The notes under the pieces were generated by a model. It was given only the letters and a program-made list of their open reading frames with translations, was not told where the DNA came from and did no database searches. From contig NW_004440453.1 in the NCBI RefSeq assembly GCF_000330505.1, forward strand, positions 2,763-66,762: a stretch of DNA of 64,000 nucleotides, read 5' to 3'. A program made the translations under genes and the position numbers. Source of the stretch: Entamoeba invadens IP1 (lineage: Eukaryota > Evosea > Mastigamoebida > Endamoebidae). Shown piece by piece: positions 1-11,064 of this stretch. How positions within the stretch are numbered: the first letter of the stretch is position 1; every line of letters starts with the position of its first letter.

Positions 1-1440
1 CTTTATGCAGCGTAAAATAGCAAAATAAATTATTATCAAAAATACTATTTGATATTTGCGTGATCGAAAAGTGTGTCAAGCCAACTAAAATATGTATTCC
101 ATTTAACATTAATAAGAATGAATTTTTAGTAACAAAATTTGATTTAAATACATGAAAAAATAAACTTGATATATGTCGCTTTAAGTGTTGAGAAAGAGTT
201 TTATAATAAAATTACCCCCAAAAATAAAAATGCCAACTTTTCAATTATCAGAAAGATCGAGTTATATGAAAACTAATAATAATTAAAGTCTGTTTATATT
301 CTGTGGAGTAACTTGCGATCGATCAAAATGTATTAAATTTACACACAACATTGTTTATTCCATCAAATATTGAACTTGTTGATGATTATTGTATTAGGTG
401 TTGTAATTATTTGAATAACTTTGATGTTATAAAACATGAAACTTTGGTATGCCGAAATGCAATATGTAATGAGTTTGGAACACAGATATTATTTTTATAA
501 AAATACAACACAACTTATTGCAAATTATAGTATTGGCAATTTAATGAATTTAAAATTACAAATAGTGTCAAAGAAGTAAAGGAAACACATTTTGTGAATG
601 AGACAACTTGATTGAAAATGATTTTTTTTGACTGCTACCAAAATCAATGATAATTATGTTGTTAGATGCATAAATCTTACTGAAATTGAAAAACTCGAAA
701 ACCATAACAGTTTAAATATGTTGGACATCAAATGTTGATTCTGAAAAATCAAAATAAACAAACGACTTGGTAGAAATTCCGAGTATTCAGACACATTGTA
801 TATAGGAAAAAGATTTACTGAAAATGTGACTCAAATCAATAATCCAAATAATGTGACTTAAATTGAAAATGGCACCTTTTTGGAAATAATAAATTTGTAT
901 GATTTAACATTATTAGACATTTTAAAAGAGATTTGAAAACACACCTTTTTATACAATATAAAAATAACCAATATTTATATTGGCAACAACACACGTTATT
1001 TTTAGTATGTTATTACACATTAAACACAAAAGCCTATATATACATTAATTTGTAACGAGTAATGGTGGTATCACATTCGCTTTAATTTAACAAATTGAAT
1101 TAATGTCATGATAATATTGTTGTTGACCAAATAACAATAATTATGTAAACATTACTATTTTAAATCGCATGTTTGTTTGTTTGAATCAACAATTTATTGT
1201 TGTTGTCAGTATTGATTGATGGGGTGCATTTTTTTAAGATTATTGATATATTCACAAATCAGTCATTTTTAAAAAGTATGTTTTGTTGTTTTATTGTTTA
1301 TATATTATATATATTAATACAATATATAATATTTATATTATATAATTATATATTCAAATTTTTCCTTTGGCTAACACAGCCTATTTGTTTTTTTGTTGTT
1401 TGGGATAAGTTTTGTTTTTTCGAAAAAAAAACAAAAAAAC
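1..1440. other. Gene-free AT-rich stretch with a decayed coding scrap
   Basis: I see no intact gene here. Around 335-510 one forward frame reads as a short Cys-containing stretch (several C-x2-C or CC pairs in about 45 codons). It then runs into multiple stops and looks like a worn fragment of a Cys-rich gene. The rest is A/T-rich spacer. ORFs of 60-110 codons at 1197-1599 are hydrophobic, low-complexity translations of T-rich DNA and are not called. Confidence 0.4.
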
Positions 1441-1482
1441 GACCTACCTTTATATTTGGTTCAAAGAGGACTGCATTGGATC

Positions 1483-1507
1483 GTGAGCTTGGAAGATCCA
1501 AGCTCAC
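1483..1507. repeat. Perfect 10-bp stem hairpin in a GC-richer island
   Basis: GTGAGCTTGG and CCAAGCTCAC flank a 5-base loop. The hairpin lies in a roughly 110-bp island (about 1440-1550) with clearly higher GC than the surrounding sequence. It could be a transcribed structured RNA, a transposon end or a relic of coding DNA. No box motifs or T-run terminator were recognised, so the function is unknown. Confidence 0.45.
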
Positions 1508-2209
1508 TAAGAAGCCTAAGAAGCCAAGATTCTGAGGCCCCTTGGTGCTCTGAAATTAATGAAATTTTATCTATCTTGATTCTTCCAGTTATTAAATAAC
1601 TAAAAAATTTGTTTTGAATTTTATAAATTGATATATTTATTAATAATGTTTAAATATTAATTTATTATAATCATTTATAAACATGTTTTATCGTTTTACA
1701 AAGATCAGTTTTTCAAACTTAAAAATATATTTTTTTCTTTATAATATCCGAATAAAAGAGGAACAATTTTGAATCCAAATAAAAGAGTTCATTCAATTTA
1801 CTTAAATTTACAAACCAAAAACTTGTCAATAATATCAAACTGATAAACAATAAAAACAACCAAGAAAAATTTAGATAACAACACGAAAAAGTCGATTATT
1901 GTTAATGAAAGTCGTTTTTACTTCCAAACTGTTTCATATACACACTAAGTGAATTTACGGTGTGTTCTAATGGGTTTTATCTTTTTTAGTTGTGCAAAAC
2001 ATTAAGAGAATATTTATCTCAAATCTGTTGTAATCAAAACAAACAACGAAAAACAATGCACTTTATATATTAAATATTGCATTTTTTTATATCAACACAA
2101 TAACATTGTATTATATTAAATTGTCAAAATGTATTTTTTACTTAAATGTTTTTAATTTAAAGAAAAATACAAATTTGATGAAAACAAAAAAAACAATTCT
2201 GAATAGAAC

Positions 2210-3360
2210 TTACACAATTGCTATTCATCAGCATGCGTTTGTCTTTATCGTGACACTGAAATGAAGATGTTGTACTACAAAAAACATCAACACATATTGT
2301 GCTAAGTGTTATGATGTGTATCATCTGAATGTCTTTTGTGTGACAAAAATTGCTAATTTTTAGAAATGCAACAAGTTGTGTTACATGTGCTTTTTAGTAT
2401 TGTTTTGGTACAACAAGCAGTGATTGTATTTATGTTGGTCAACTTGCCGAGAAATGCAAACTCTTTCAAGTTACAGTATGTGGAAATGCCGATGGTGCCT
2501 TATTTTGAGCAATCAATTCAGATCGCTTGAAATATGAAGAGAAGCGTTTAAATTGTGTTATCAGTGTTTCAAATTATGCAAATTGTATTGTCAAAAGTTG
2601 GATTTAAGAAGATGTTGAATTGATAACAAGAGAAAATAAGAAGTGTTTTATTTACGCGACACTTGACTAATGCAAGTAGTTTTTAGAGTTTGGGTGTGCC
2701 GTGTGCTATGATCTGTATTATCAAAATAAATACAAAAAATTACAAAATGTGTTGAGTTGTATAGTGCAAGAATGCGCGGCCCGAGATAATTGTGATGGAG
2801 TTGCACACGGTCATTGGGATGACTACTAATGACACATTTTTTTATGCGTTTCAAAAGTCCAATATTGTTCACACAATGAAACGTTCCAGTCTTTTTTATA
2901 CATGTCTCTTTTTAAAATGTGAACAAAATATGTAATTTGAATTTGATGATAAAAAGATTAATTAAAATGAAATCGTAAATTCAGTTAGTTGTTGTTAATG
3001 CGATGAAATACTTCCAGTCACCAGGTACACCAATCTCACGCTTTTCAATATCGAAATATACTTCGACTTTATTTCCAGTCAATGCGACTTGTGATTGTGC
3101 TGTGCAGACACCCATGTCGAGTGCTGTTCAACTTCCTTTGATTCCAAAGAAGTGTATTTTGTTGTTAGTGATAACAATTTTTTACTCGTGTTTATTTGAA
3201 GCACTTGGCGAAAATCTGATCTTTTCCAATGTTTTTAATTTTAACTTCTCGGTTAAAATTACAAGGTGCGTTCTTGTAATCATTTGACGAGTTTGTCAAA
3301 TAAGAGTAATAAATATGATGGTGTTTCGAATAAGAACTTTTGATTTCATTTTTTTTCATC
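2210..3360. pseudogene. Decayed coding region, Cys-rich character, unassigned
   Basis: Base composition rises here and short open stretches persist in several frames. On the forward strand 2650-2830 gives Cys-containing peptide pieces. On the reverse strand about 3000-3360 gives another run interrupted by stops, including a conserved-looking 35-codon stretch near 3003-3110. No frame is open for more than about 95 codons and no family can be named. It is most likely a heavily decayed surface-protein gene, but the strand is uncertain. No intact gene is claimed. Confidence 0.3.
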
Positions 3361-4137
3361 TATCGCTGTCCGTGGTTAGTTTTATATTGTGCAAAAAACA
3401 AACAACCCGTGAATGTTGTGATTGATTAATAAATTTGTGTTTAAATATCTCCATGTTTTTCTATTTTTAATTATTGTGTTTCTTATCGATAAAAAATACG
3501 ATTAGATATAAATATCACGCTGAAATTCAAACACTTTGAATCTTTTCATATATTTTTGACTTTTTTAGGGTTTATAATTTATTCCATGCACACCAATTGT
3601 TTGTGGTTTATTTTTAAAAACCCAATATTAAACAATATCACATAATTAACCTGCCTTTATTTTATATTATAAATTGACAACCAACGACATTGTTTCTTTT
3701 TAGTGTTTTCATTTAATTTTTATTCAAACTAAAAGAATAAAAGTGTATATTATTAAAAAATACAATTTGCTTTATCGTGAAAAAATATAATGTTGATTTT
3801 TTAGTAAAAATTAAATAAAAAGTATTGTGTTATAAATATGCTTAAAATTATTTTTAATATGTTTTCAAATGTTATTTTTTACTATTAAGATTGTAAATGA
3901 AATTTATTGTTTATGTGTGTTTATTTTTAAAATCATTTTAACTGGTATTTATAAAGTTAATAATGTTGATTTTTTTCAGTATTTATTAAAACAAAAACAT
4001 TTTAAATAGTACAATCTTATCAACATACAAGACAATTTTATTTTTATTTCAACTAAATTACTAAATTGTAAAAAAGAAAATTCTTTATCATAGAGAACAT
4101 AATCATTTAAGCAAAAAACACATTTATTTTTAAATTG
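3361..4137. other. AT-rich spacer, nothing recognised
   Basis: Very AT-rich sequence with poly-A and poly-T runs. I see no ORF, RNA gene or repeat with defined ends. Confidence 0.5.
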
Positions 4138-4348
4138 GAGTCATTCTCTAAACGTTGTCCTTTCCTTAACGATGTTCCTTGGTTTTTAGATATTAGTGAC
4201 TGGAAAATATCGGGAAATTTTTCGAAATGCCAGAAAATTATTGTTTCAGTTTTTTTACCGTTTTTATGATTTATTACCTAATTCCCAATTTTTTAAAGAT
4301 TTTTTTGTGTATTTTTTTGTAAAAGGGACAACGTTTAGAGAATGACTC
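4138..4348. mobile_element. MITE-like inverted-repeat element, copy A
   Basis: A perfect 23-bp terminal inverted repeat bounds a 211-bp non-coding element. It starts GAGTCATTCTCTAAACG at 4138 and the reverse complement ends at 4348. The reverse complement of the interior aligns with the next element (4447-4656), including shared blocks around 'TTGGGAATTAGG' and the 'ATTTTCCAG' region. No clear target-site duplication is visible. The size, the TIR and the presence of relatives make this a non-autonomous DNA transposon, probably of the Tc1/mariner group. The superfamily is an inference. Confidence 0.7.
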
Positions 4349-4446
4349 TAGAATATTTAATAAACAGGAACAACAAAACAATTATCAGGATTCTATTTTT
4401 TATTTTTAATTTAACAAACCTAGTTATTTCAACATCAATTTTAAAT

Positions 4447-4656
4447 AAAGTCTGTCTAAAAACGTTGTCCATGTGACAAAAAATTACACAAAATATGTTT
4501 AAAAATTTGGGAATTAGGAAAAACGACCAAATCCCGGTAAAAATTATGAAACAAGGTTTTGGGAATGTTTCAATTTGTTTCCCGAAATATTCCAGTTTTG
4601 ATGGTTACAAAAATGCCTGGACAAAGTTGGAGAGCGGACAACAATTTCAGATTAAC
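4447..4656. mobile_element. MITE-like element, copy B (diverged relative of copy A)
   Basis: The ends read AGTCTGTCTAAAAACGTTG on the left and, on the opposite strand at the right, AGTTAATCTGAAATTGTTG. Both carry the GTTGTCC block seen in copy A. Its interior matches copy A in inverted orientation and also matches an element at 49449-49612. It is non-coding; the 61-codon ORF across it is an accident. The right end runs directly into the 7-bp microsatellite. Confidence 0.6.
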
Positions 4657-4660
4657 TATA

Positions 4661-4748
4661 TATTAATTATTAATTATTAATTATTAATTATTAATTATTA
4701 ATTATTAATTATTAATTATTAATTATTAATTATTAATTATTAATTATT
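4661..4748. repeat. Microsatellite, 7-bp unit, about 12 copies
   Basis: Tandem repeats of the unit ATTAATT run without interruption for about 85 bp. They begin at the right end of MITE copy B, so replication slippage may have started within the element's AT-rich end. Confidence 0.9.
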
Positions 4749-5382
4749 TTAATTTTATAGTAATTTAATAGTAATATAATAGTAATTTAATAACTGGAAG
4801 TCTAAGTAAATGGTTTCTTTCTCGTTTACAACATGCATAGAAATATATCAGTAAAGAAGTGATGAAGGTTTATAATACTGTAATGCGCAGATTTGAGTTG
4901 GTCATGCTATTATTTATTACTTTGATTGGTTATATCATATTTTATTAAAAAATAAAAATATGTTTTTTTTAATTAATTTAACTATTTTAAATTTTTTAAA
5001 ATTTAAAATAGTTTTTTTAATTTTTCTCAATTCGTCATTGTTCTCCACATGAACAAAGAGTCCCTAAGGCAAAGAGATGGTTGAAGGAGAAGACTGCTCC
5101 GAGCCATGTAATCCAATAACAAACCAAATTAAAAATGCATAATTGAATTCTTTTTGTCTATATAACACAACCACTTTCATGATGTTAAAAGAATATGTTT
5201 TTTAAGTGTTAATGTTAATAACTATTCTAATTTTAATTATTGTAATAATCTTTAAATAAACCACATTTTTTTATTTTTTATTTTTATTCATTTTTTCATA
5301 AAGTTACAGTAGATAAAAAAATAAATATTTATTACAAATTATTCTTTTATTCAATAAATGTTACCTCCAGTCAGTAAAAACC
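4749..5382. other. AT-rich spacer
   Basis: No gene recognised. A short GC-richer patch near 5040-5110 may be a coding scrap, but no frame is convincing. Confidence 0.4.
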
Positions 5383-5590
5383 AAGCGATACTCAGGCGAT
5401 CACACATATATCGCAAACAATCTATATGTGCACCTGTTTAATACACTTTTAAGTCATCCCTTGGCGCTGATCCCTTTGTTCATTATGCTTGATAGGAAGG
5501 GAACCATATCCACGTCCATAGTACGTTCAAGGAAAGTGGGTGATAGGCGGACGCACAAACAGAAACTATAACATGGACTGTTTTTAAAAA
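5383..5590 (-). repeat. Dispersed ~200-bp repeat, copy 1
   Basis: The reverse complement of this segment aligns for about 190 bp with 56741-56960. Shared blocks include GTTTGTGC, GGACGTGGAT, GCGCCAAGGGA and GGGTGCACA or its variant, in the same order and spacing and with a few small indels. By eye the identity is roughly two thirds. GC content is well above the flanks. No tRNA-like promoter boxes are convincing and neither copy has an intact long ORF. It could be a SINE-type repeat or a fragment of a larger transposon's coding region. Confidence 0.6.
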
Positions 5591-6207
5591 CAATTACGGC
5601 AAATATTGTATTTTGATTAAATTCAAATCTCTGAATCGGGAATCGTTACTTGAAGTGAAACTGTTGCGAATATCGTATCGGGTTGTTGGGTGACAAACGC
5701 GCTTTTTGTTCTGAAATGAAAATTTGGATGACATTCGACTTTGTTAATTTGTAATATGGAAAGGAAAAATATACCCTGATTTTCTGTTAAGTGCGACGTA
5801 AATATTGAGTACAGCATTGAATGGGCAATCTATGTTACATTAAAAAAATAAATACTCCAATACCAAGTCTCGTTTTTATTATACACGTCGAATTACTCAA
5901 TACAAAAAGATGTATACTATTAACAAAACAAATTTCAATGTCAATACACCTCTTGCACAGTGTATGTAGTAAAATTGAAATGGATTGTTTTCAAACAATA
6001 TAATTTTTGTTGTAGTTTAAAAATCCAAAAAAACTGGACATAAAATGAATGTTCAAAAACTCTACAAAATGTCAATTTGGTTCAAACTGAGGTTTGATTA
6101 GAAATATCTGAAATGGAAAATGTTTATCTATATGCCATTTCAAAAATAACAAATGCATATTAATAAACTTAATAAAAGAAAAAAAAATAAAAAAATTAAT
6201 GAAATTA
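5591..6207. other. Spacer with short unassigned ORFs
   Basis: Two 60-64 codon ORFs face away from each other near 5623-6003. They show no recognisable motif and are disrupted in extended frames. They may be coding scraps, and no gene is called. Confidence 0.35.
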
Positions 6208-6572
6208 AGAGAAAGAATGAATAGTTGCACGAAAGACTGGCGATATTTTTTAAAGACGTCTTTTGTGTATTAGGGATGTCTACCCGTTATTATTGATGTC
6301 CTCACTGTGTATGGGGATGTCCCTTTTATTAATTTTGTGTCCTCAGGATTTCAAAAACTATAAAATGAGTTATAATTTAACCATTATTTTACTATTTAAT
6401 ATAATAATCATTTCCAAAAATAAATAAAATAGTTAACAAACACTATAGAACAAGTAATTTTGTTATAAATTAATGGTTTGAATGAATTAATTATTATTTT
6501 TTTTGATTGGTCATTTAAAGTCACTTTGAAACAGCTTTTCCAACACAACAACCCAATACTCCCGCAATTTTA
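6208..6572 (+). repeat. Left ~365-bp terminal inverted repeat of the Harbinger-like element
   Basis: It starts AGAGAAAGAATGAATAG. The reverse complement at 9065-9430 matches nearly base for base through the ACCCAATACTCCCGCAATTTTA block. It contains several GGGATGTC/GACGTC-type short repeats that could be transposase-binding sites; that role is inferred. Confidence 0.85.
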
Positions 6573-6650
6573 CCAAAAAATATCAATAAAAAAGATTGAA
6601 AACAAACTTGTGTTTATCATAAAGAAGTCAAAAGAACTTATTAATTCAAT

Positions 6651-8980
6651 ATGGAAAATACTTTTTCACTTCCCCAAAGAATTACTACAAGTCGTGATAC
6701 ACACAGTTCAACAACAAACCCGGTTGTTTTATGTCCCACGCGGTCAAATCTAAGTCAAAACACTTAACGTATACAACAACAAGTTCCATTAACTACACAT
6801 TCAACATACGATAGTAAAAAGGTCACAAAAAGGAGAGGAAGACCGCCTGGTAGAAAAAACAACAAAAAGTCTACTAACACCATTCATGTTGATGACCAGT
6901 ACGTTGCATTTACATTAAGAAATTCTTCAATAAATAATCAAGTACACACACAAAATAACTCGATTTCTTTGGTTATCCAAACAACGGTTGTAGAAGAGAA
7001 TGAAGAATTATCAGGTTTGATGTCTTCTTTTAATAATGATGGACATCACGATCAATCGCATACAGTGGATAATCACATTGAATTACCAAATTCAAACACA
7101 TCAAACGCAATTCAAGATGATTCATTACAACATGAACAACAAATAAATAGTAATGATGTTGAAACAGAAAATGTTACATCTTCACTTTCTTCAATACTAA
7201 CACATGGAACAATTAACCACGAAAAATTAAATAATACCACTCTTAATTCGATTACAACCACTGATTTTGATCAACCACACAACCCACCGAGTAGTCTACA
7301 AAATAGACAATTGATTGTGGGAGATCATTTAACATATCACAATACTGGTACAGAACAACACGAAAATCAAATACACCTTAATGAAGCAAACCCAATTGAG
7401 TCTAGAATTGATCCCAATGATCCTTTGGCATTTTTACAACCGTCAGAAAAAACAGAATACTTCGTCACCCTTCAGCCGAAGAAACTAGACACAATCCACA
7501 ACAGCCAGCAAATATCAGAAGAAGACTAACAGAAGAACTAAGACACAATAGAAACACACACACGTTTGGAAATTCCAAGTAATGAGTTTTGGGCTGAACA
7601 ACAAGAAGAATATTTTGTTCGTATCGAAGAGCTCATTGATAGTGGACAAATGACTTCTCCAATTATCTCAGATGTTCCACATATATCAACAAATTCTCTA
7701 CGAACTCTCATTGATATTAATTTAACTTCAGAAGATGAATGTAAAACTCTTACTGGGTTTACCAAAATAGAATTCGAAAAATTATTTTCTCTGTGTTGTG
7801 CAACATGTAAATTTGATCTAAGTATAAATGAAAACAACATAACTAAATTTTGTTTTTACAACCCATTAATGTCTGTCACAATACCTTCACTCAACAAAAA
7901 TTGTGTATTTTCGTTGTATGAATTGTTTTTGATTTTAATGACTTTTTTGCATAAAGGTTGTGACTTCAACACTCTGTTTTATCTTTTGAAAGTGAATGAA
8001 ATTGTAAATCCTTCCATCAGACTTCACAATGAAACAAACACTCCTTATGTCAAAAGAGTCAACGACAGAAACAGAAAAAAATATCAAGAGCGGTATGGAA
8101 AACAGTTGAACTATTTAAAAAATGTGCAGTCGAAAATTTGATTATACAAGTGGGCAAATGTGAATCGATGAGGTTGCCATTTAGCAGTTTTAGAAATCCT
8201 GTTTTGAAAGAGCACCTAAAGGATCTTGATAATTGTTATACTGCTATTGATGTGAGAGATCCTGTTATTACTAATAAACAAAAAATTGTTAGTGGGAGGG
8301 AATTCACAAATTCAGTGTTTTATTCACCACAATTGAATTGCTCGGCAATTAAAACGAGTGTGAGTGTCAATTATTTTGGTTTGACATGTGGCATAACAAC
8401 TATAATACCAGGTTCATATCACGATTTTCGTATATTTGGTTTGTATGAATGGGATAAGTATATTCGAAATGGTGAATGATTTTTGGGTGATACAGGTTAT
8501 AGAGGTGCAAAAAATGGTATAACTACGTGGTTTTATCCTTTTGATCCTCACTGCCACGCATTAACAAAACTTAGAAATTCACTTGTTAGCAATTGCAGAC
8601 TAATAGTTGAAAATTCCTTTGGAAGACTTATCTTCTTTTTGAAATTACCAAAAATAAGTGGAAATATTCACTTGATGAATATACAGATGTGATTTTAATG
8701 TGCCACGCCTTCAACAATTATCATATTATGATGCACCCAATGTGGGATATTCATTTTTATCTTTTGAACCCTTCTTTGTTGAACGATAAGATAATGATCA
8801 AAATTCCCCAGTCTGCTAAATGAATAATTGAAAATTTCGAGAGGCTCGGAGGAACAATGGCAAATGTTGAAGCGCTTCGATTCGAACATGATGAAAATGG
8901 ATCTAATGTATTAAGAGAAATTGAAGAGGTGTTAGATGAACACAATTATCTCAACAATGTACAAAAAACAAGCAGAATTT
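6651..8980 (+). pseudogene. DDE transposase (DDE_Tnp_4 type) with AT-hook, broken
   Basis: The reading frame begins at an ATG at 6651 just inside the left TIR. It meets a TAA near 6768, then continues in the same frame through an AT-hook (KRRGRPPG, about 6825) and an Asn/His-rich low-complexity segment. A frameshift near 7450 leads into 7566-8141, and another near 8140 leads into the catalytic region. There 'TAIDVRDPV' supplies the first Asp, 'PGSYHDFRIF' the second, and 'VENSFGR' the acidic third position, with 'GDTGYRGA' between them. A TGA lies near 8477. These are hallmarks of PIF/Harbinger/IS5-type transposases. The N-terminal AT-hook is an inferred DNA-binding module. The product is inactive as assembled. 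Confidence 0.75.
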
Positions 8981-9064
8981 GATTGACTTATTGTTGTTAT
9001 TTTTTGTTTTATATAATATGATATCATATACTTTTCAATATATAATAATTGTAATTAATTTTTG

Positions 9065-9430
9065 CTAAAATTGCGGGAGTATTGGGTTGTTGTGTTGGAA
9101 AAGCTGTTTCAAAGTGACTTTAAATGACCAATCAAAAAAAATAATAATTAATTCATTCAAACCATTAATTTATAACAAAATTACTTGTTCTATAGTGTTT
9201 GTTAACTATTTTATTTATTTTTGGAAATGATTATTATATTAAATAGTAAAATAATGGTTAAATTATAACTCATTTTATAGTTTTTGAAATCCTGAGGACA
9301 CAAAATTAATAAAAGGGACATCCCCATACACAGTGAGGACATCAATAATAACGGGTAGACATCCCTAATACACAAAAGACGTCTTTAAAAAATATCGCCA
9401 GTCTTTCGTGCAACTATTCATTCTTTCTCT
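9065..9430 (-). repeat. Right ~365-bp terminal inverted repeat of the Harbinger-like element
   Basis: Reverse complement of 6208-6572. It is followed directly by the TTA target duplication. Confidence 0.85.
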
Positions 9431-9433
9431 TTA

Positions 9434-10466
9434 ATAAAAATAAAATTATAATAAAAATTAATATTTAAATATAATAATAAATAAATATCCAAAAAATAAA
9501 TTAATTGTTAAAAAAACATATTTAAATCAATAAGAAAAAAAATAATGTATTATTGACATTAACCATTATTTTTTTATTTATTGTATTTATGAAAAGTTGG
9601 CGACTGTGACAATATTTAACAACAAATTATAGTCAGTCAAATAATCACATACCAACAGCAAATATTTTCAAAAAGTTGTGTGTATAAATCAAGATTGTAT
9701 TACTAGATAATTATAAATCAATACTTCATATTCAATCAAAATAATAAGTTTAAAATTAAACACTTGATGAAAGTGTCTTTTTTCATTTTTTGTTTAAATA
9801 TTATTGAAAAAACGTTAATTAATAAGTAAAATTTATCAAGAACATCTTCACTTTATAAAAGTAAAAATAAACATTTACATGTCAATATATCGAATTAGAA
9901 ATATTGATAAATTAATTCACTTCAATCAGTTGTAAATACTGAATAAAGTGTTTTTATCAATAAACATAGTGACATTTAGTCTTTTTTTAAACATTGATAT
10001 CATATTTGAATTGAATATATCCATTGAGAAAACATCTTAGATGTTTTTAAAAATAAGTCTCAAATATCGTTTATTTTTTTTTAAATGTAAAAATGAAAAA
10101 AAACACAAGTATTTTGACTTTTTCTAATTTTCAGAATTAACTCAATTTAATTTCAAGGTTGTTTAATTGTTGTTTTTTTATGAAACTATCCTGGTTTAGG
10201 AGATGATGATTGTTTTTATTATAAATAAAAAACCATAATAACATGGAAATAACATAACAAATTGTTGTATGTTTAAAAAGATTATTTAGTAATCATTAGA
10301 AATGATTGTTTAAAAAAAATAAAAAAATATATAAAAAATTTTGAATAATGGATTTTTAGATATTTAGATTTTGTTAAATGTAATTTTAGTGTTAAAAAAG
10401 TTAACCAATTGTTTAACTGTTATTTTTTACACTTGTTTGAACTAAAAAAATAAATTCAGTAATAAT
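9434..10466. other. AT-rich spacer between two Harbinger-like copies
   Basis: No gene, RNA or defined repeat recognised. The sequence is strongly A/T-rich throughout. Confidence 0.5.
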
Positions 10467-10769
10467 AAAGAGAAAGGACGGACATGGGGACGAAAGACGG
10501 GAATATAGGCCGAAGGACGTCCTTTGTGGTTTAGGGATGTCCTCCCGCTATAAAGGACGTCCTCCCTGTGTATATGGTGTCCTTTCTATTATTTTCGTGT
10601 CCGCGGCATTTTTAAAACTATATAATGAGTTATAATATTACTATGAATTTACTATTATAAAATATAATTATTTCCAAAAATAAATAAATTCAAAGACAAA
10701 TGTTAAACAACAAGTAATTTCGTTATAAATTAATGGTTTTTATAAAATATGCAAATTTAATTAGTTTTT
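10467..10769 (+). mobile_element. Left end of a second Harbinger-like element, cut by an assembly gap
   Basis: This segment is a diverged copy of the left TIR at 6208-6572. It has the same AGAGAAAG start, the same GTCCTTTGTG..TTAGGGATGTCCTCCCG order, and the shared ATAATGAGTTATAAT and TTCCAAAAATAAATAAA blocks. It is preceded by TAA and stops at the N-run (10770-10869). The matching right end is not visible after the gap. Either the gap hides the rest of the element or only a solo end survives. Confidence 0.75.
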
Positions 10770-10869
10770 NNNNNNNNNNNNNNNNNNNNNNNNNNNNNNN
10801 NNNNNNNNNNNNNNNNNNNNNNNNNNNNNNNNNNNNNNNNNNNNNNNNNNNNNNNNNNNNNNNNNNNNN
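10770..10869. other. Assembly gap (100 N)
   Basis: Exactly 100 N, the conventional placeholder for a gap of unknown length. It lies at the inner part of a transposon TIR, which is a common cause of assembly breaks. Confidence 0.95.
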
Positions 10870-11029
10870 CCATTTATTATAACATTATCTTTATATTTAA
10901 AAAATCGTTGAGAACAAACATATGGTTTGCTTTGCCTATTTGGTTGTTATTAATTCAATTTCAATTGTTGTTATATATTTTTCGTTTTACGATTAACAAT
11001 TGGAAGAATGAGATGCATACAATCAAATA

Positions 11030-11053
11030 GTATTTAATCATTTTCAAAACTCA
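11030..11053 (+). promoter_or_regulatory. Candidate core promoter of the giant kinase gene
   Basis: GTATTTAA at 11030-11037 resembles the Entamoeba TATA-like element (GTATTTAAA). CAAAACTCA at 11045-11053 resembles the Entamoeba initiator (AAAAATTCA). Together they sit 12-35 bp upstream of the ATG at 11065, fitting the very short 5' leaders of this genus. The spacing between the two boxes is a little short, so this is tentative. Confidence 0.4.
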
Positions 11054-11064
11054 ATAATAGTAAA

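Larger units (their letters stand above)
6208..9430 (+). mobile_element. PIF/Harbinger-like DNA transposon, complete with long TIRs
   Basis: A 3.2-kb element bounded by near-perfect inverted repeats of about 365 bp (6208-6572 and 9065-9430) and flanked by the trinucleotide TTA at 6205-6207 and 9431-9433. TTA is the usual target duplication of PIF/Harbinger elements. The interior carries one transposase gene in several frames. The high identity of the long TIRs argues for a fairly young insertion, although the transposase is already mutated. Confidence 0.85.

Noticed and set aside
3003..3287. 94-codon forward ORF as a gene
   Set aside because: Composition is not coding-like, and the reverse strand over the same bases gives a better but broken reading. 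Kept only as part of a decayed region.
6478..6753. 91-codon ORF at the Harbinger left end
   Set aside because: It lies mostly within the TIR and is out of frame with the AT-hook transposase, which has its own ATG at 6651.
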